Source: Anas platyrhynchos (Eukaryota > Chordata > Aves > Anseriformes > Anatidae). From it: DNA of 64,000 bases. The notes beneath the pieces were generated by a model. The model searched no databases, was not told where the DNA came from, and saw nothing but the letters and a program-made list of their open reading frames with translations. Position numbers and translations under genes: made by a program. Positions within the stretch are counted from its first letter, which is position 1; the number at the start of each line of letters is the position of its first letter. The stretch is taken from contig NC_092616.1 in the NCBI RefSeq assembly GCF_047663525.1, positions 3,633,501 through 3,697,500 of the forward strand, read 5' to 3'. Positions 22,598 to 34,142 of this stretch are shown here, one piece after another.

Positions 22598-23341
22598 CTG
22601 AGGACACAAAACTGGGAGAAGTGGTTGATAGAGAAGAAGGGTGTTCTTCCATCCAGATAGACCTCAGCATGCTGGGGAACCGGAACCTCAGGAATTTTAA
22701 CAAAGGGAAAAGGAAGTCCTTCCCATAGTGAGAAATAAGTCCTGCACCAGTACAGGCTGGGGAGGGACTGATGAAGAGACAAGGACCTTGGGGTACTGGT
22801 AGACAGCAAGCTGACCATGAGCCAGCAGGCTGCCTTTGCATCAAGGGTGGCCAACAGCCTCCTGGACTGCATTAGACAGAGCATTGCCAGCAGGTCAAAG
22901 GAGGCGGTCCTTCCACTCTGCTCAGCACTGGTAATGCCATTTTTGCAGTCCTATGTCTGTTGCTGGGCTTCAAAGTACAAGAAGGACATGGGTTGAGAGA
23001 GCTGGTACTATTCAGCTTGGAGAAGAGACCGTTCCGAGGGTGTTCTTGTCAATGTCTGACAAAAGGACAGGATAAGGGAACCAGGATGTTCTCAGGGCAG
23101 CTGAGCAGCAGGACAAGAGGCAATGGCCACTAACTGACCCTAAGAAAACTTCTCTTTACTGTAGGTGACTGACGAACGTTGCCCAGAGGGATACTGCAGC
23201 TTCCATCCTTGGGGATGTTCTAAACACTGCTGGACCCTGTCCTGGCCAACCTGCTCCAGCTGGCCATGCTTGAGTAGGAAGCGCTTGAACTAGACAGTCT
23301 CCATAGGCCTCTTCCAACCCTCATTATTTTGTGATTCTGTA
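22598..23341 (+). mobile_element. CR1 LINE 3' part
   Basis: CR1 from just after the FADD motif through the 3' UTR, with several gaps and frame changes, ending at a gtgattctgtaatg-like tail at about 23341. Dead and well diverged. Confidence 0.75.
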
Positions 23342-23807
23342 ATGCCCAACAATGTTTCTGAGAAATTTTCTGTGGTACCCTCATCCTCAATGAGTCCTGC
23401 AGCCCATGGATCAGAGCTGCATTTTGAGGATGAACATGGTCACTGGGTAGTGCTGAGGACAGGGCCAGACAGGGATTACAAAAGCCAGCAACGTCACAAC
23501 ACACAGAAGTGCCCATTACCCCTGGCTCCACTGTCCAGCCCCTTCCCCTGACAAGACTTAGTGTCACAAAGGACCTCTGGAGCTCTCTCGCACCATGGTC
23601 TGCTCTGAGCAGGGATAACTTAACTAAGAGATCGGATTGGTCAGTACTTTCTCCTGACCAAGTGTTAATTCACATTCATGGTGATTTATTTTCTCCTTAA
23701 AACCATTATAAATTTCTTTCTGCCTTCTTCAAGCCTAATATTTTTAAGTGTTGCTGGGATTGAGTTAACATTCTTAGAGCAGCTTAAATAGTGCTGTTCT
23801 TTCCATT

Positions 23808-24160
23808 TCTTCAAGGGCAAGAAGAAGGACCAATGAGACTTACAGGCTGGTCAGCCTCACCTTCTTCCCTATGAAGATAACAGAGCAGCTCATCCTGTCA
23901 ACCATTTACAGGCAAAGAAAGGACATGAAAGTCATCAGCAGTAGTAAGCTGGATTCACCAAAGGGAAGTCATGCTTGAACAACTTGAAAACGTTCTATGA
24001 TAAAATGACCGATAACTCAAGCATTCTGTGAAATTGTGTGATCTGGGACTAAGGTTCCTGCGACAGCTTCCCCTATCTGTTCATGCAACAACAAGCCAAT
24101 TGGGATCTTCGGCTGAGGGTCCCATGTGCACAGTGATGGTCAACAGTTTCCCAAGCTAAT
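23808..24160 (+). mobile_element. CR1 RT fragment
   Basis: 23810-24010 matches the NYRPVSLTS to SQHGF part of CR1 RT (gctggtcagcctcaccttct; gattcaccaaagggaagtca). 24010-24160 is a weaker continuation. Dead. Confidence 0.6.
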
Positions 24161-24556
24161 AGAGTATCCACATTTTTGTCTATCAGAAAATTTCCAGCCC
24201 AGGTCAGCTCCTTTCTGATCTCTCCCCATTCCTCTTCTGATCAGGCCTGGTGCTCCTGGCCTCCTCCAAGTGCTCCTCACAGGACCCTGAGTGCTGCTCC
24301 GCAGAGAGAGGGGACCGTGATGCCCAAGGTGCTGCAGTTACTTTGTACTGGCTAAGATGGTCAAAGTAGGAAACACCCACAAGTGCACAAGAGTCCAGTC
24401 CTCATTCTGCAACACACCTCCCTGTGATCCCCACCCCTGAACCTATGGAAAACGAAGCACAGCCAAGGCAATGGAGACTGCAATTCCTGAAGCTAATTCC
24501 TGCTTTCATAAGGAAAAAGAGACCAGCCTTCGGTTCCTGCAGTGAGGAGGCACCCT
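24161..24556. other. No recognised feature
   Basis: Interval between a degraded CR1 and the end of the OR3 unit. Nothing supported. Confidence 0.3.
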
Positions 24557-24562
24557 TTTATT
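24557..24562 (-). promoter_or_regulatory. Candidate polyadenylation signal of OR3
   Basis: Canonical AATAAA on the minus strand, about 195 nt after the OR3 stop. A similar AATAAA with related flank lies downstream of OR4 (31039-31044). Confidence 0.5.
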
Positions 24563-24756
24563 AGAGATGCTCCTCAGGAAGACAGAAATAACACCTTGAT
24601 GACAACTGTACAGAAGGTCTTTGGGTTAGCAGGCACAGCAGGTTCATGCCTTTGGAGATGAGGGGTGGATAAATACATTTGTGTATTAACATGATCGTCA
24701 GACTTTAAAAGAAAAAATGCACAGACCTTCCCTGGGGTAAAAGAAGGAAAAACCTG

Positions 24757-25710
24757 TCAGGAAACATGGGCATCTTCCTGCTCCTGACTGTGAACCCATT
24801 GAATCAGTTTTCTGAGGGCATATTTGAGTTCCTGGTTCCTCATGCTATAGATGAGGGGGTTCACTGCTGGAGGAATCACTGAGTACAGAACTGCCACCAG
24901 CAGATCTAGAGGTGGAGAGGAGGTGGAGGAGGGCTTCAGGTAGGAAAACATACTGGTGCTGATAACCATAAAGACCACGGCCAAGTGAGGGAGGCACGTG
25001 GAAAAGGCTTTGTGCTGTCCCTGCTCAGAGGGCATCTGCAACACAATAGTGAAGATTTTAATGTAAGACAGGATAATGAAAACAAAACACCCCAGAGCAA
25101 GGACAAAACTGCTGGCAAACACCCCAACTTCCCGGAGATAGAAATCTGAGCAGGACAGTTTGAAGATCTGGGGGATTTCACAGAAGAATTGGTCCAGAGC
25201 ATTGCCTTGGCAGAGGGGCAGGGAAAATGTATTGGCAGTGTGCAGGACAGCGTTGAGAAAGCCACTGCCCCAGGCAGCTGCTGCCATCTGGGCACAAGCT
25301 CTGCTGCCCAGGAGGCTCCCGTAGTGCAGGGGCTTGCAGATGGCAACGTAGCGGTCATAGGACATAACTGTGAGGAGATAAAACTCTGCTGATATCAAGA
25401 AGAGCAAGAAAAAGAACTGTGCAGCACATCCTGAGTAGGAGATGGCCTTGGTGTCCCAGAGGGAATTGGCCATGGCTTTGGGGACAGTGGTGGAGATGCA
25501 GCCCAGGTCAAGGAGGGCGAGGTTGAGGAGGAAGAAGTACATGGGGGTGTGGAGGCGGTGGTTGAAGGCTATGGTGGTGAGGATGAGGCCGTTGCCCAGG
25601 AGGGCAGCCAGGTAGATGCCCAGGAAGAGCGCGAAGTGCAGGAGCTGCAGCTCCCGTGTGTCTGTGAATGCCAGCAGGAGGAACTCGGTGATGGAGCTGC
25701 TGTTGGACAT
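24757..25710 (-). CDS. OR3: intact family-14-like olfactory receptor
   Basis: Complete odorant receptor of 317 residues, the normal length for the family. Start chosen at MSNSSS (25710) because the likely splice acceptor lies 22 nt upstream, which removes the in-frame ATGs at 25740 and 25779. Seen: N-glycosylation site N3; TM1 GNG at 39-41; LHTPMYFFLL 53-62; cysteine 95; MSYDRYVAIC 116-125; loop-2 cysteines in LPLC and FFCE; SY at the end of TM5; KAFSTCLPHL; NPLIYSMRNQEL in TM7; basic tail. It differs from the others in TM5 (FASSFVLALGCFVF) and in the tail (WVHSQEQEDAHVS), so its ligand range may differ. It has its own upstream cassette at 26.6-28.2 kb and a canonical polyadenylation signal. 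Best candidate here for a functional single-copy receptor. Confidence 0.93.
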   Translation of the reverse strand: MSNSSSITEFLLLAFTDTRELQLLHFALFLGIYLAALLGNGLILTTIAFNHRLHTPMYFFLLNLALLDLGCISTTVPKAMANSLWDTKAISYSGCAAQFFFLLFLISAEFYLLTVMSYDRYVAICKPLHYGSLLGSRACAQMAAAAWGSGFLNAVLHTANTFSLPLCQGNALDQFFCEIPQIFKLSCSDFYLREVGVFASSFVLALGCFVFIILSYIKIFTIVLQMPSEQGQHKAFSTCLPHLAVVFMVISTSMFSYLKPSSTSSPPLDLLVAVLYSVIPPAVNPLIYSMRNQELKYALRKLIQWVHSQEQEDAHVS

Positions 25711-25732
25711 CTGATGCCTCTGGACATGGGTC

Positions 25733-25734
25733 CT
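25733..25734 (-). other. Candidate 3' splice acceptor of OR3 coding exon
   Basis: The minus strand reads attccttccatgaacag, with AG at 25734-25733, 22 nt before the ATG. Confidence 0.45.
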
Positions 25735-25839
25735 GTTCATGGAAGGAATTACAAGTGAAAAGTCAAACATGTACAACACCTATTGCATATCTTGTAGGAA
25801 GTGCCCTCCACACCACATCTGTTGCCTTCAGGGGGCAGT

Positions 25840-26100
25840 GGCGACCTGGTTCAGGAACGGCACGGCGGCCAACCCCAGGCCGCTTGGTCCATCGGCTCAC
25901 AGACACCAATGTGGTGGATGGCAAATGACGTTTATTGTCGAGTCACATGGGGTTATATACCCGAGGCCCATAGCGTCACTTCCGCTTGCTTACACCACAG
26001 GCCACACTCTACTGTCCATCAAGGGAGGGGCTCCACTTTTCCGTACAGCACAACATCTTCCGGCCGCCAGACCCTAACTACCCACAACATCAAAGACATA
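25840..26100 (-). mobile_element. Solo LTR (avian ERV)
   Basis: The minus strand carries a TATATAA box (near 25953), an AATAAA signal (near 25935) and then a short R/U5 with a ggaccaagcggcctgggg segment, in the order of an LTR. It sits inside the probable OR3 intron. No internal region; edges approximate. Confidence 0.65.
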
Positions 26101-26639
26101 CTACCTCCTGCTCAGTTCTGGAAGAAATTTGTAGTGCTCCTTGGCCAGAACTCTGACTGAGCTCTGTTGGCTAAGGCTCGGTCTGTCAGCAGGAGTCTGT
26201 GAGCAGAGCCCTTGGGCACTGGGCGTATCAGTCCTGCTCTGCTTCCAGAAGGCATATATGAACTGGGTGCAACCTCAGATGCCCACTGTCCAGGGACATC
26301 CTCCTCATTGCAGATCTGGAGGAGTAGGTCAAATAATCCCTCAAGAAACAACATAATTGATGTTGTTGCTGGCTGTAAGCTGAGGTATCTAAAAGGTCTT
26401 TGTAAAGTGCGTCACTGAGCTGTACATCTTTTACAGAGGAATGTTCTTGGAGCCTCAGTCTCTTACAAACACTATAATTTCATTACTAACCCCATGGCTC
26501 CCCAGCAGGGCATGAAAAAGTTAACTGATACTCAGGACAGCTCTTATCCTGGAAGTAGCCCCTACCTTGAATGTTACCTTGACTAATCTAGTACAAAGAT
26601 ATCTGAATTCTCCCTCAGCACAAGGGAATCCAGAGCTCA
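26101..26639. other. No recognised feature
   Basis: Part of the probable OR3 intron between an LTR and block A. Nothing supported. Confidence 0.3.
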
Positions 26640-27680
26640 TGACCAAGTTCCCCTAAAATTATGGAGGGAGATCAGTTTTGTAGGGGGAAAAGAGAGCAAG
26701 GGGTTACTGCGGAGAAGGCATCTAAAGTGCAGGGATGGGAGGGAAGTACACAAATCCCCCCTGCCATAGAGTTTCTTAGAGCTTCTTGGGTTTCCTTCTT
26801 CGTGCTCATGGCTCTGCTGCCTGCAGCTGGGTCTCTGTCCACACACCTCCTGCCTGCAGCTCACAGTCCCATCCCAACCGCTGGGTGCTCAGCTCTGCCC
26901 TGCAGACACCTCCTGGCAGCAGGGCTCTGCCCAGGGGCAGGTCACTCTGTGCAGGTCCTACAGCCCAGGGCACACAGACCCTGCTGACACTGTGCAAGGG
27001 GTGGTAGAGCTTTCCATGGGCTGAGGGGCAGGAATGGGACTGGTTATGGTCCTTTTAAGCCTCTTGTGAAGGCTTAGGTGTTACAACATCTATTCTGAAA
27101 TAATAACCTCTATTTCTATTCCCAGTGAGTCAAAGAAGAGAAAATTGAAAGCAGAGAGTCTGGAAACCTAAGCCTGAAGCTGGAATTCCCCACCTTCTCT
27201 GTGTTCTTGCAAAGCCCCCTTCGATACAACCTGGTTGTGCTGTGGAGCTGTGAACAGGCTGCCCCAGGAAGCAGCCTCCCACCAGCAGCAGCAACCTGCC
27301 CTACCGGGGGGGCTCCTTCCACCCGCAGCTTCTCCCCGCAGCGCCCTGGGCAGCTCCCCGTGCAGGCTGAGTGCTGAGCCTGGCAGGCGGCAGAGGCCCT
27401 GCCCCGGCACACAGCCATTGGGGCACAGCAGGGACCTTGCTCTGCACCACAGCCCTGGACACCCCTGCCTGCACCCCCAGCTTCACAGCCTGCAGCCAGC
27501 CTGTGACAAGGGAGTTCTCGGGTCCTCGACGCTGACCCTGCAGCTTGGAAGCCCTGCTATGGAGCATGTCCTTCTCTGTATTAAAGAAACACACAGTGTC
27601 TCCAGCCATTTCTGCTCTGGGACAATTGAGGTCTAGGACACCTCCAGGATATTCCAGTGCATTGCAATGCACTTAGACTT
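26640..27680 (-). repeat. OR3 upstream cassette, blocks A and B
   Basis: 26800-27000 is block A and 27120-27500 is block B, in the same order and orientation relative to the OR as near OR1 and OR5. Long GC-rich frames on both strands come from this repeat. Confidence 0.55.
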
Positions 27681-27683
27681 ACC
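27681..27683 (-). other. Candidate splice donor of OR3 first exon
   Basis: Minus strand cttaacacg then gtaagt, GT at 27682-27681. The upstream exon end is recognisably the same as that of OR1 (aatgcttg... words in both). Implied intron about 1.95 kb. Confidence 0.45.
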
Positions 27684-28204
27684 GTGTTAAGGGTTACAAG
27701 CATTGATTTTCCATTATACTTTCAGCTTTCTAACAATCCATACAGCCTGTAACAACTCTCCCTTTCCTCCTCTCCCCGTGACAGCTGCAGGCAGTGCCCC
27801 CAGCCGTGCTGCGCTGTGCAGAGGAGCTGCTCCTGGGCAGAGCTGTCTCTCTGCAGCGCTGCCCGCTTGCCAGGAGCTCCCCTTGGGCCCAGGAGCCCGG
27901 CCCAGCTCAGCAGCAGAGGCCCAGCCCAAGGCCTCCCTTGCTCTGCCCCCCACCAGACTCCCTGCACATGGCCCTGGGGCTGCAGGGGAACCTGCTGGAA
28001 AACAGCCTGAAGGGATCCCTGGGCTTCCCTCCCTCCCCTGAGCACACACATTTCTCACCAGCAGTGTTGTTTCTCCTAGCAGAGGATGAATTAGCTGTAA
28101 CAATAACTTCTTTATGCCCCAGTATCAGTTTGGACATGAAGTCATGGTGGGGGACATTTCTTCCTCCTTGTGGCCACTTCCAACCTTCCTGGATGCACCA
28201 GAAG
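27684..28204 (-). repeat. OR3 first-exon region and block C
   Basis: 27790-28000 is block C, highly similar to 6950-7070, 35100-35235 and 48320-48520. It lies beyond the first-exon donor and so probably contains the first exon and promoter. No protein-coding evidence. Confidence 0.45.
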
Positions 28205-29240
28205 GGACAAGAGAACACATATCCGGGCCTTCTTTCTGTCTGGGTCCTCCTGGGTATGTAGGCAGAGGGGATCCCACAGTCAGCATGCCCACCAGGTGCC
28301 TTCTGCTGGCCTAGCAGGGCCACTGGCAGATGTCAGCCCAAAAGTACAGATCCCAGGGAAAAGTCAAGGGTGACCTGTCAGCTACTTCAGGCAGAAGTGA
28401 CCTCACAGTCCCTTTCTGTGACATGTTCCTGCTGCTGCCCTATCAACTGCAGGGACAGAAGTGACCTCACAGTCACTGCCACAGTCACATTCCTCCTGCT
28501 GGGGCAGGAGATCCTGAGGCAGAGCTGAGCTGATCAGAGCATTCCCACCCATCTCCTCCTTGTGGCCCACAAGCTGATCAGATCCATGGCCCCTCGCATT
28601 CATCTTTGAATGCCATGTGACTGCACAGCAACATCACGGTTCCTGCCCTGACCCAAGGCGCCTGGCACCTCAAGTTAAGGGTTGGGAGAGGGGTTGAAGG
28701 AATGGAGAGGGGCACAGGAATAGGGGCTTTGGGTGTTAGGTGTTCGTGTATGGGATTAGGGACTAGAGCTCACCTTTCTGGGTTAAAGATTAAGCAAAGG
28801 TTTAGTGGGAGGGTTTGGTCTTTTGCTTGTGGTGGCAGGTCTGTGTTTTTTTAGGTATGGGCAAGTATTTTGGTTTAGGGTTTTGTTTAAGGCTGTCAGG
28901 AAATTGTGTAGAGTTAAGCAGAGCATTTTACTGCTAATATTAAGGGCAGGGATCAGGGTGATCAAGAGAGTAAAGGTAAGGACAAGGGTCTATTGGCTGA
29001 GTTTGGGCTTCAGGGGATACTTTGAGGTCAGGCATTAGAGCAGTGGATTCCTGTCATGGTGTGGAGTAGCATTTAGGTTTAGGGAGTAATGTCACTGCTA
29101 GAAATAGGGAAAGGGTTTATGTGACTGTTTTTAGTTAATGTTACAGCAGAAACACTACCTGAACCTTCTTACATCTCTGAAACCATTACTTTTTGCTGGC
29201 CAAGCTCCTCTTCCCTCTCCCATATCTCACATCTCTCCTG
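28205..29240. repeat. Low-copy block F'
   Basis: Inverted counterpart of 1-995. 28800-29130 holds many ttaggg-like degenerate words. A further partial copy of its left part lies at 29700-29880. No gene. Confidence 0.6.
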
Positions 29241-30640
29241 GCCAGGCTTCCTCTGATTTCCCCATATCAGTCATCTCCTTAGGGGAAGTTTTCTGATGGC
29301 TTTCATGACCTCAGAGTCTCTGTCTCACCTCTGTTGGCTACTCCATTCCTGAGACAGACACAGCACCTAAGCCAGGATGGAAAAGGACACAAAGGTCTGT
29401 AGGAGCACCCTGCACAATGTGCCCAGCATCTCTGCACCACACTGAAATGGTGCTTCCTGCCTACAACTTTTGGATCTAGAATGGCTGCTATGGATCCAGG
29501 GTAACTTTTCCCAGGCCCTCATACATGCTTCGGTTTGTAACGGGCGTCTTGGAGGCAGCGGCAGTTTCTTTATAGAAAACTGAAAACAACCCTGAAGGAT
29601 GACTTTAGGTAAAAGCTGAAACCTCGGACGTGAACACCCCTATTCGAGACCTCTTCCTCTATGGGGTTTACCAGGCCCTTGGGAAGAAAGGATCTCACAA
29701 ACTACGTGCAAAGCAGGTGCCTTCTGCTTGCCTTTCAAGTGCATTCGCAGATGTGAGCCTAAAGGCACAGATCCCAGCCAGGAGTCAAGGGATGACCCGT
29801 TGGCTACTTCAGAAAGTAGTTAGCTCACAGCAGTTTAACAGCCATTCACTTCCTGCTGGACTTTGAGTTTCTGAGGCACCACTGTCCTCATAATACCTCA
29901 CCTACATAACACCTCCTTTTTGTCCCAGGACCTGTCCAGGTAGAAGTGAGCTGGTTGTGATCCTTCCGGCCCATGGCACTGCTGCTGGACTCCCAGCCTC
30001 TCTGACGCACAGGAGCCAGTTCCATGCCAGTCCTGGGAAGTGCTAGGGCAGGAGGGACCTTGCAGGCAGTGTCCAAGCCCTGTGCCTGTTGGTGGTCTCT
30101 CAACTCCTTGCACAAAGTGAAGATCACACTGGCGTCCAGAAGCCATGTGCCTGCAGCTGGCCTAGAAGACACTCAGGGGAAGTACCCACCCAGCCCCATC
30201 TCGTGCCCCATCTCGTGCCCATCCCCACCCCCAGCCCCAGCCCCAGATCCATCCCCAGCTGACGATGTTGCTTTTCAAAGCGAGGGGGTTGTGGTGCCTG
30301 GGGAACAGAGGCACTCTGCAGAACCAAGCTGGGCAGGCTGGGAGGCAGACCCAGCTCATTGGGTCTCTGCCATTGCCCCAGGGCTGCAAGAAATTACTCG
30401 CCAGACTCCTTTGCCGGGCTGCTGTATGCCCTGGAGCTGCAGAGCTGTCTCTGCCAGCTCACACCAGATTTACCACTTGAGCTCTGGTCAGTCCACCTGG
30501 AACAGCCTCACACTCTGTGATTGTCTCCCAGGCTCATATTGCTCCTGCAGATCACCTAGGCCCTCCTGCAGTCCATTCTGGGACTCCGCTTTCGCTACAC
30601 CAAGCCCACGTGGAAAGCAGTAAAGCATGGAGCCTCTTTG
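29241..30640. other. No gene; partial block F copy at 29700-29880
   Basis: 29700-29880 repeats 28290-28420 (aggtgccttctgcttgcct; cagatcccagccaggagtca). 30180-30260 is a short ccccagcc-rich simple stretch. The 199-codon frame at 30024-30623 has low complexity and no recognisable domain. Confidence 0.35.
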
Positions 30641-30740
30641 GAGTTTCTTCCTTGGGCTTGTTTTTGACAGCAGCTTTGAAAGAAGGCCTCAGCCTTCAGG
30701 CAGTGCCCCGAGGAGATCCCCTCTTAGGCAGGAAGTGCTG
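30641..30740 (-). repeat. Conserved OR 3' flank element (OR4 side)
   Basis: cagctttgaaagaagg...ttcaggcagtgcc here matches the element at 3875-3950, 10075-10150, 38110-38200 and 50515-50590, always a few hundred bases beyond an OR stop. Confidence 0.45.
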
Positions 30741-31038
30741 CAGTGGAGGCCAGCTCTGCCACTGCTGTGCCCACCGCCTGTCCCTGCCTGCAGTCCCAGC
30801 TCAGCCCCACAGCAGCACTGGCACCAAGCTACAGGAGCAGCCACGCCTGACCCCACAAGCAGGGCCCGGCAGGAGAGGGTGGCAGTGGCAAGAGAGCAGC
30901 TCTGCATGCACCAAGCACTGGTGCTCCCTGGCCATGCTGCTGGGATGGGACTCTTCCTCTGCACACAGGCACTGTCCCTGCAGAGCCAGACCGGGTCTCA
31001 GAGGAAGGACGCCAGACAAAGAAGGCAGTGCAGGCTCC

Positions 31039-31044
31039 TTTATT
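31039..31044 (-). promoter_or_regulatory. AATAAA downstream of OR4
   Basis: Canonical hexamer on the minus strand, 250 nt past the OR4 stop, with flank related to that after OR3. Confidence 0.4.
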
Positions 31045-31294
31045 TTGTTTCAATTCACAGAGAGCCTGGCTCCTCATGTATAGAGTCTTTGAGCTACACT
31101 TGACAAGTAGACACTGAAATGGAAATGTCATGAACTATATTATTTTAATGGGCAAAATAAGCCAAATTAAAACTATGAAAACCCTCTAATAAAAATGCGT
31201 CCAAGCACACAAACAAACAAAAGGATATTGCCTACAGGAGTAGTAATTCACATTATGAGTCAGATGCAGAAGCAGATTGGAAATATACCGTGTC

Positions 31295-31846
31295 TTAAAC
31301 ACATCCAGTCAGCAATTTCCACAGGGCAGTCTTGAGGTCCTTGTTCCTCATGCTGTAGATGAGGGGGTTCAGTGCTGGAGGCACCACCGAGTACAGAACT
31401 GTTACCACCAGGTCCAGGGATGGGGAGGAGATAGAGGGGTGCTTTAAGTAGGCAAATAAGGCAGTGCTGGTAGACAGAGAGACCACAGTCAGGTGAGGGA
31501 GGCACGTGGAAATGGCTCTGTGCCATCCCTGCTCAGATGGCATCCTCAGTACAGCCCTGAAGATCTGCACATAGGAAATAACAATGAAAACAAAACAACC
31601 ATAAGCTAAACAGACACTAAAAACAAGTGCCCCAACTTCCCTGAGGTAGTCATCCGAGCAGGAGAGCTTGAGGATCTGGGGGATTTCACAGAAGAACTGG
31701 TCCAAAGCATTGTCATGGCAGAGGGGCAGGGAAAATGTATTGGCAGTGTGCAGGACAGCATTGAGAATGCCACTGCCCCAGGCAGCTTCTGCCATCTGGG
31801 CACAAGCTCTGCTGCCCAGGAGGGTCCCATAGTGCAGTGGCTTGCC
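31295..31846 (-). pseudogene. OR4: 3' two-thirds fragment of an olfactory receptor
   Basis: Homology starts abruptly at the KPLHYG motif after TM3 and continues uninterrupted (ACAQMAEAAWGSG, LPLCHDNALDQFFCE, HRAISTCLPHL, NPLIYSMRNKDL) to a natural stop. The N-terminus and TM1-TM3 are missing, including the DRY motif and C95. In place of the 5' half is repeat X. It cannot form a seven-helix receptor. The remaining frame is open, so truncation was fairly recent or the frame was spared by chance. Confidence 0.9.
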
Positions 31847-31851
31847 ACAGC

Positions 31852-31960
31852 CCTTGCTCCTCTCCACACCTGGCTGTCCTAAGGACTCCCAGACCTGCAA
31901 CTCTTTCCTTGCTGGCTGCAGACCCTTGTGCATGGACTGTCACTCCGGATCTGAGCTGAG
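31852..31960 (+). repeat. Repeat X segment fused to OR4
   Basis: Direct match to 32605-32716 (gactcccagac; ctgctggctg; gatctgagctgag). It replaces the missing 5' half of OR4, placing the truncation breakpoint at about 31847-31852. Confidence 0.6.
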
Positions 31961-31984
31961 TGTGATAACTCAGACCACCCAGCC

Positions 31985-32450
31985 AGGATGATGACACCAA
32001 TGAATTATTCTTTGAAGAGCTAAGAAATACCTCAAGATCAGTTGCCCTTGTCCTGATGGGGAATTCAACTTGCCAGTCGTCAACTGTGATTACCACACGG
32101 CCAACACAAGCAGGTCCAGGAGGATCCTAAAGCACCTTGAAGATCACTTTTTGGTTCAGGTGCTAAGGGAGCCAACTAGGAAAGGTGCCCTACTAGATCT
32201 GCTGCTGGAGAACAAAGTGGGTCTTGTGAGAGATGTGGCAATTGGTGGCCATCTTGGTCATAATGACCATGAAATTGTTGAGTTTGAAATTTTTGGTGAC
32301 AGGAGGAAAACTGCCACCAAAACTTCAGTCCTGGATATGGGGAGAGCAGACTTCAGGCTGCCTGGGGAACTAGTTAGCAAGGTCCCCTGGGAAACTGCTT
32401 TTGAAGTCATTGACGTCCATCAGTGCTGGTCAGTCTTAAGCGCTGCCTCC
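31985..32450 (+). mobile_element. CR1 endonuclease-domain fragment
   Basis: Peptide matches the end of the CR1 apurinic-type endonuclease (DGEFNLPVVNCDYHT, GALLDLLLENKV, LGHNDHEIVEFEI), with the conserved DHE near the end. Truncated at both ends. Confidence 0.8.
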
Positions 32451-33139
32451 TAAAAGCACAGGATCAGGCAATTCCAAAATATCAGCAATGAGACCGTGGT
32501 GCTCTAATGATGAGCTGTCTCCTCATAGGCCTCAGTGGCAGAGACAACAGCCATAGCCATAGGTAGAAATATCTTGGTCTTGTTGGGATTTCAGCCTTGC
32601 TAAGTCCTTGTTCCTCTCCAGACCAGGATACCCTAGGGACTCCCAGACGTACACCTCTTTCCCTGCTGGCTGTAGACCCTTGTCCATGTCATGTCACACC
32701 AGATCTGAGCTGAGAAAGACAAATCATATTTTCTTGGTGGCCGTGTTCCTTGTAAGGCAGCTCTGTAGGAAGCTGGCCTGGTTCCTGGTGAGCAGGCACC
32801 ACTGCTTGTATGGCATCCCTCATGGTGCCCAGGCCCTCTTCCTTTTCTCCTTCAAAATGTCAAGAGGTTTCTGTAGGCAAAATCCTGCTGTTTCTCCAGG
32901 TTCCCCTGGACAGATGCTCCACTGCGTCAGCTGTTAATGTCTATAGGCAGATGGCTCACCCTGATTGTGCTGTCTCTCACAAGATAGCAGCATTGGCAGT
33001 TGCAGGAGAGTTTGGACAATACAGGAGTAACTAGTTGAATGGAGTTGCAGCACAGACTCACAGAGGGCTCGAGCATGGAAGGCTGCCAGAGTCCACCTTT
33101 TCTGTGCTTCCTTCTCATGCCTTCTGTCATTTTGTTTGG
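32451..33139 (+). repeat. Interval with repeat X, copy 2
   Basis: 32510-32716 is repeat X in two consecutive parts: one matching 17151-17290, the other matching 31852-31960. It separates two CR1 pieces that would be adjacent in an intact CR1, so this interval looks like an insertion. The rest is unassigned. Confidence 0.45.
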
Positions 33140-33440
33140 AACTTTGTCTTAAATCTTGGAAGTCTTTGCAAGGACAAAAATAGAAGGGCCAAAGCCTAAC
33201 TGGAGATCAGTCTGGCTGTTACCATCAAAGACAATAAAAATGGTTTTAGAAATACACAAGAAGGGGAGGATTAAGGAGAATCTTCATACTTTATTGGATG
33301 TGGAGGGAAACATTTTGACAATAGATGAGAAAAAGACTGAGGTATTTAATGCCTTCTTTGCCTCAGTCTTTAGCAGCAAGACCAGTTGTTCCCCTGATAC
33401 TCAGCCCCTGAGCTGGTAGATAGGGACAGGGAGCTGACAA
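33140..33440 (+). mobile_element. CR1 linker fragment (between endonuclease and RT)
   Basis: Encodes the endonuclease-RT linker ending in EVFNAFFASVFSSK. It is the expected continuation of 31985-32450. Dead. Confidence 0.75.
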
Positions 33441-33469
33441 AGGGGTGACACTTTTCACAACTTCTTCAC

Positions 33470-34105
33470 TCTCCCTTTCTCCTTCTCCTCCCCTTTCTCT
33501 TCCAGGCTAGTTACAATAGCTTCAAAGCTTTCAGTATCCTGGGGATGGTCAAACCAGCCTGTTCCTATTGTGATGTCTCCTGAATGTGCTTCATCTTTTG
33601 TTTAAGGTTAAACAAGGACTTGAGAGTGCCATCCAGAAGTCTGCCCCCAGGCAGTAGATTTAGTAGAGGCTAGGAGTATGGGAGGATACTAGCAGGCACC
33701 TAGAGCAGTGGGCACACCAATGCTTTGGAACTTCACCCCTGAGCAAGTGAAGAATCCTAAAAAAAATGGTGAAATACATGAAAAAAGGTTGTGAAAAGAT
33801 ACAAATCGCTGCAAAGAGCTGGGGCTTTTCCTATGTATAGAAGACACAGCCAATGCTACTCCAAGTCCAATGACAGGCCCTCCCGCAACTCCAGTCTGTG
33901 TGACGATCCCTGCTGCCTCTCCAATTCCTCCGAATGGCCCTGCAGCCATAGCAACTCCTGCAATGGGCCCTGCAGACACTCCAACCCCTGTGACAGGCCC
34001 TGCAGCCACTCCAGCCCCTCTGATGGGCCCCATAGCTGGGCCAGAGAACCAACCTGTGCTACTATTGGTTACACCTATATGCAAGAGAAAAAAATGGATG
34101 AAAAA

Positions 34106-34142
<37 letters not shown>

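Noticed and set aside
22249-22884. Minus-strand frame of 211 codons
   Set aside because: Its upstream half is the antisense of a CR1.
30024-30623. Open frame of 199 codons
   Set aside because: Low-complexity Pro/Ser/Cys text over ccccagcc repeats; no domain or conserved start.
33689-34084. Minus-strand GP/AG-rich repetitive protein (131 codons)
   Set aside because: It is the antisense of the proline-rich gag-like tract of an ERV remnant.
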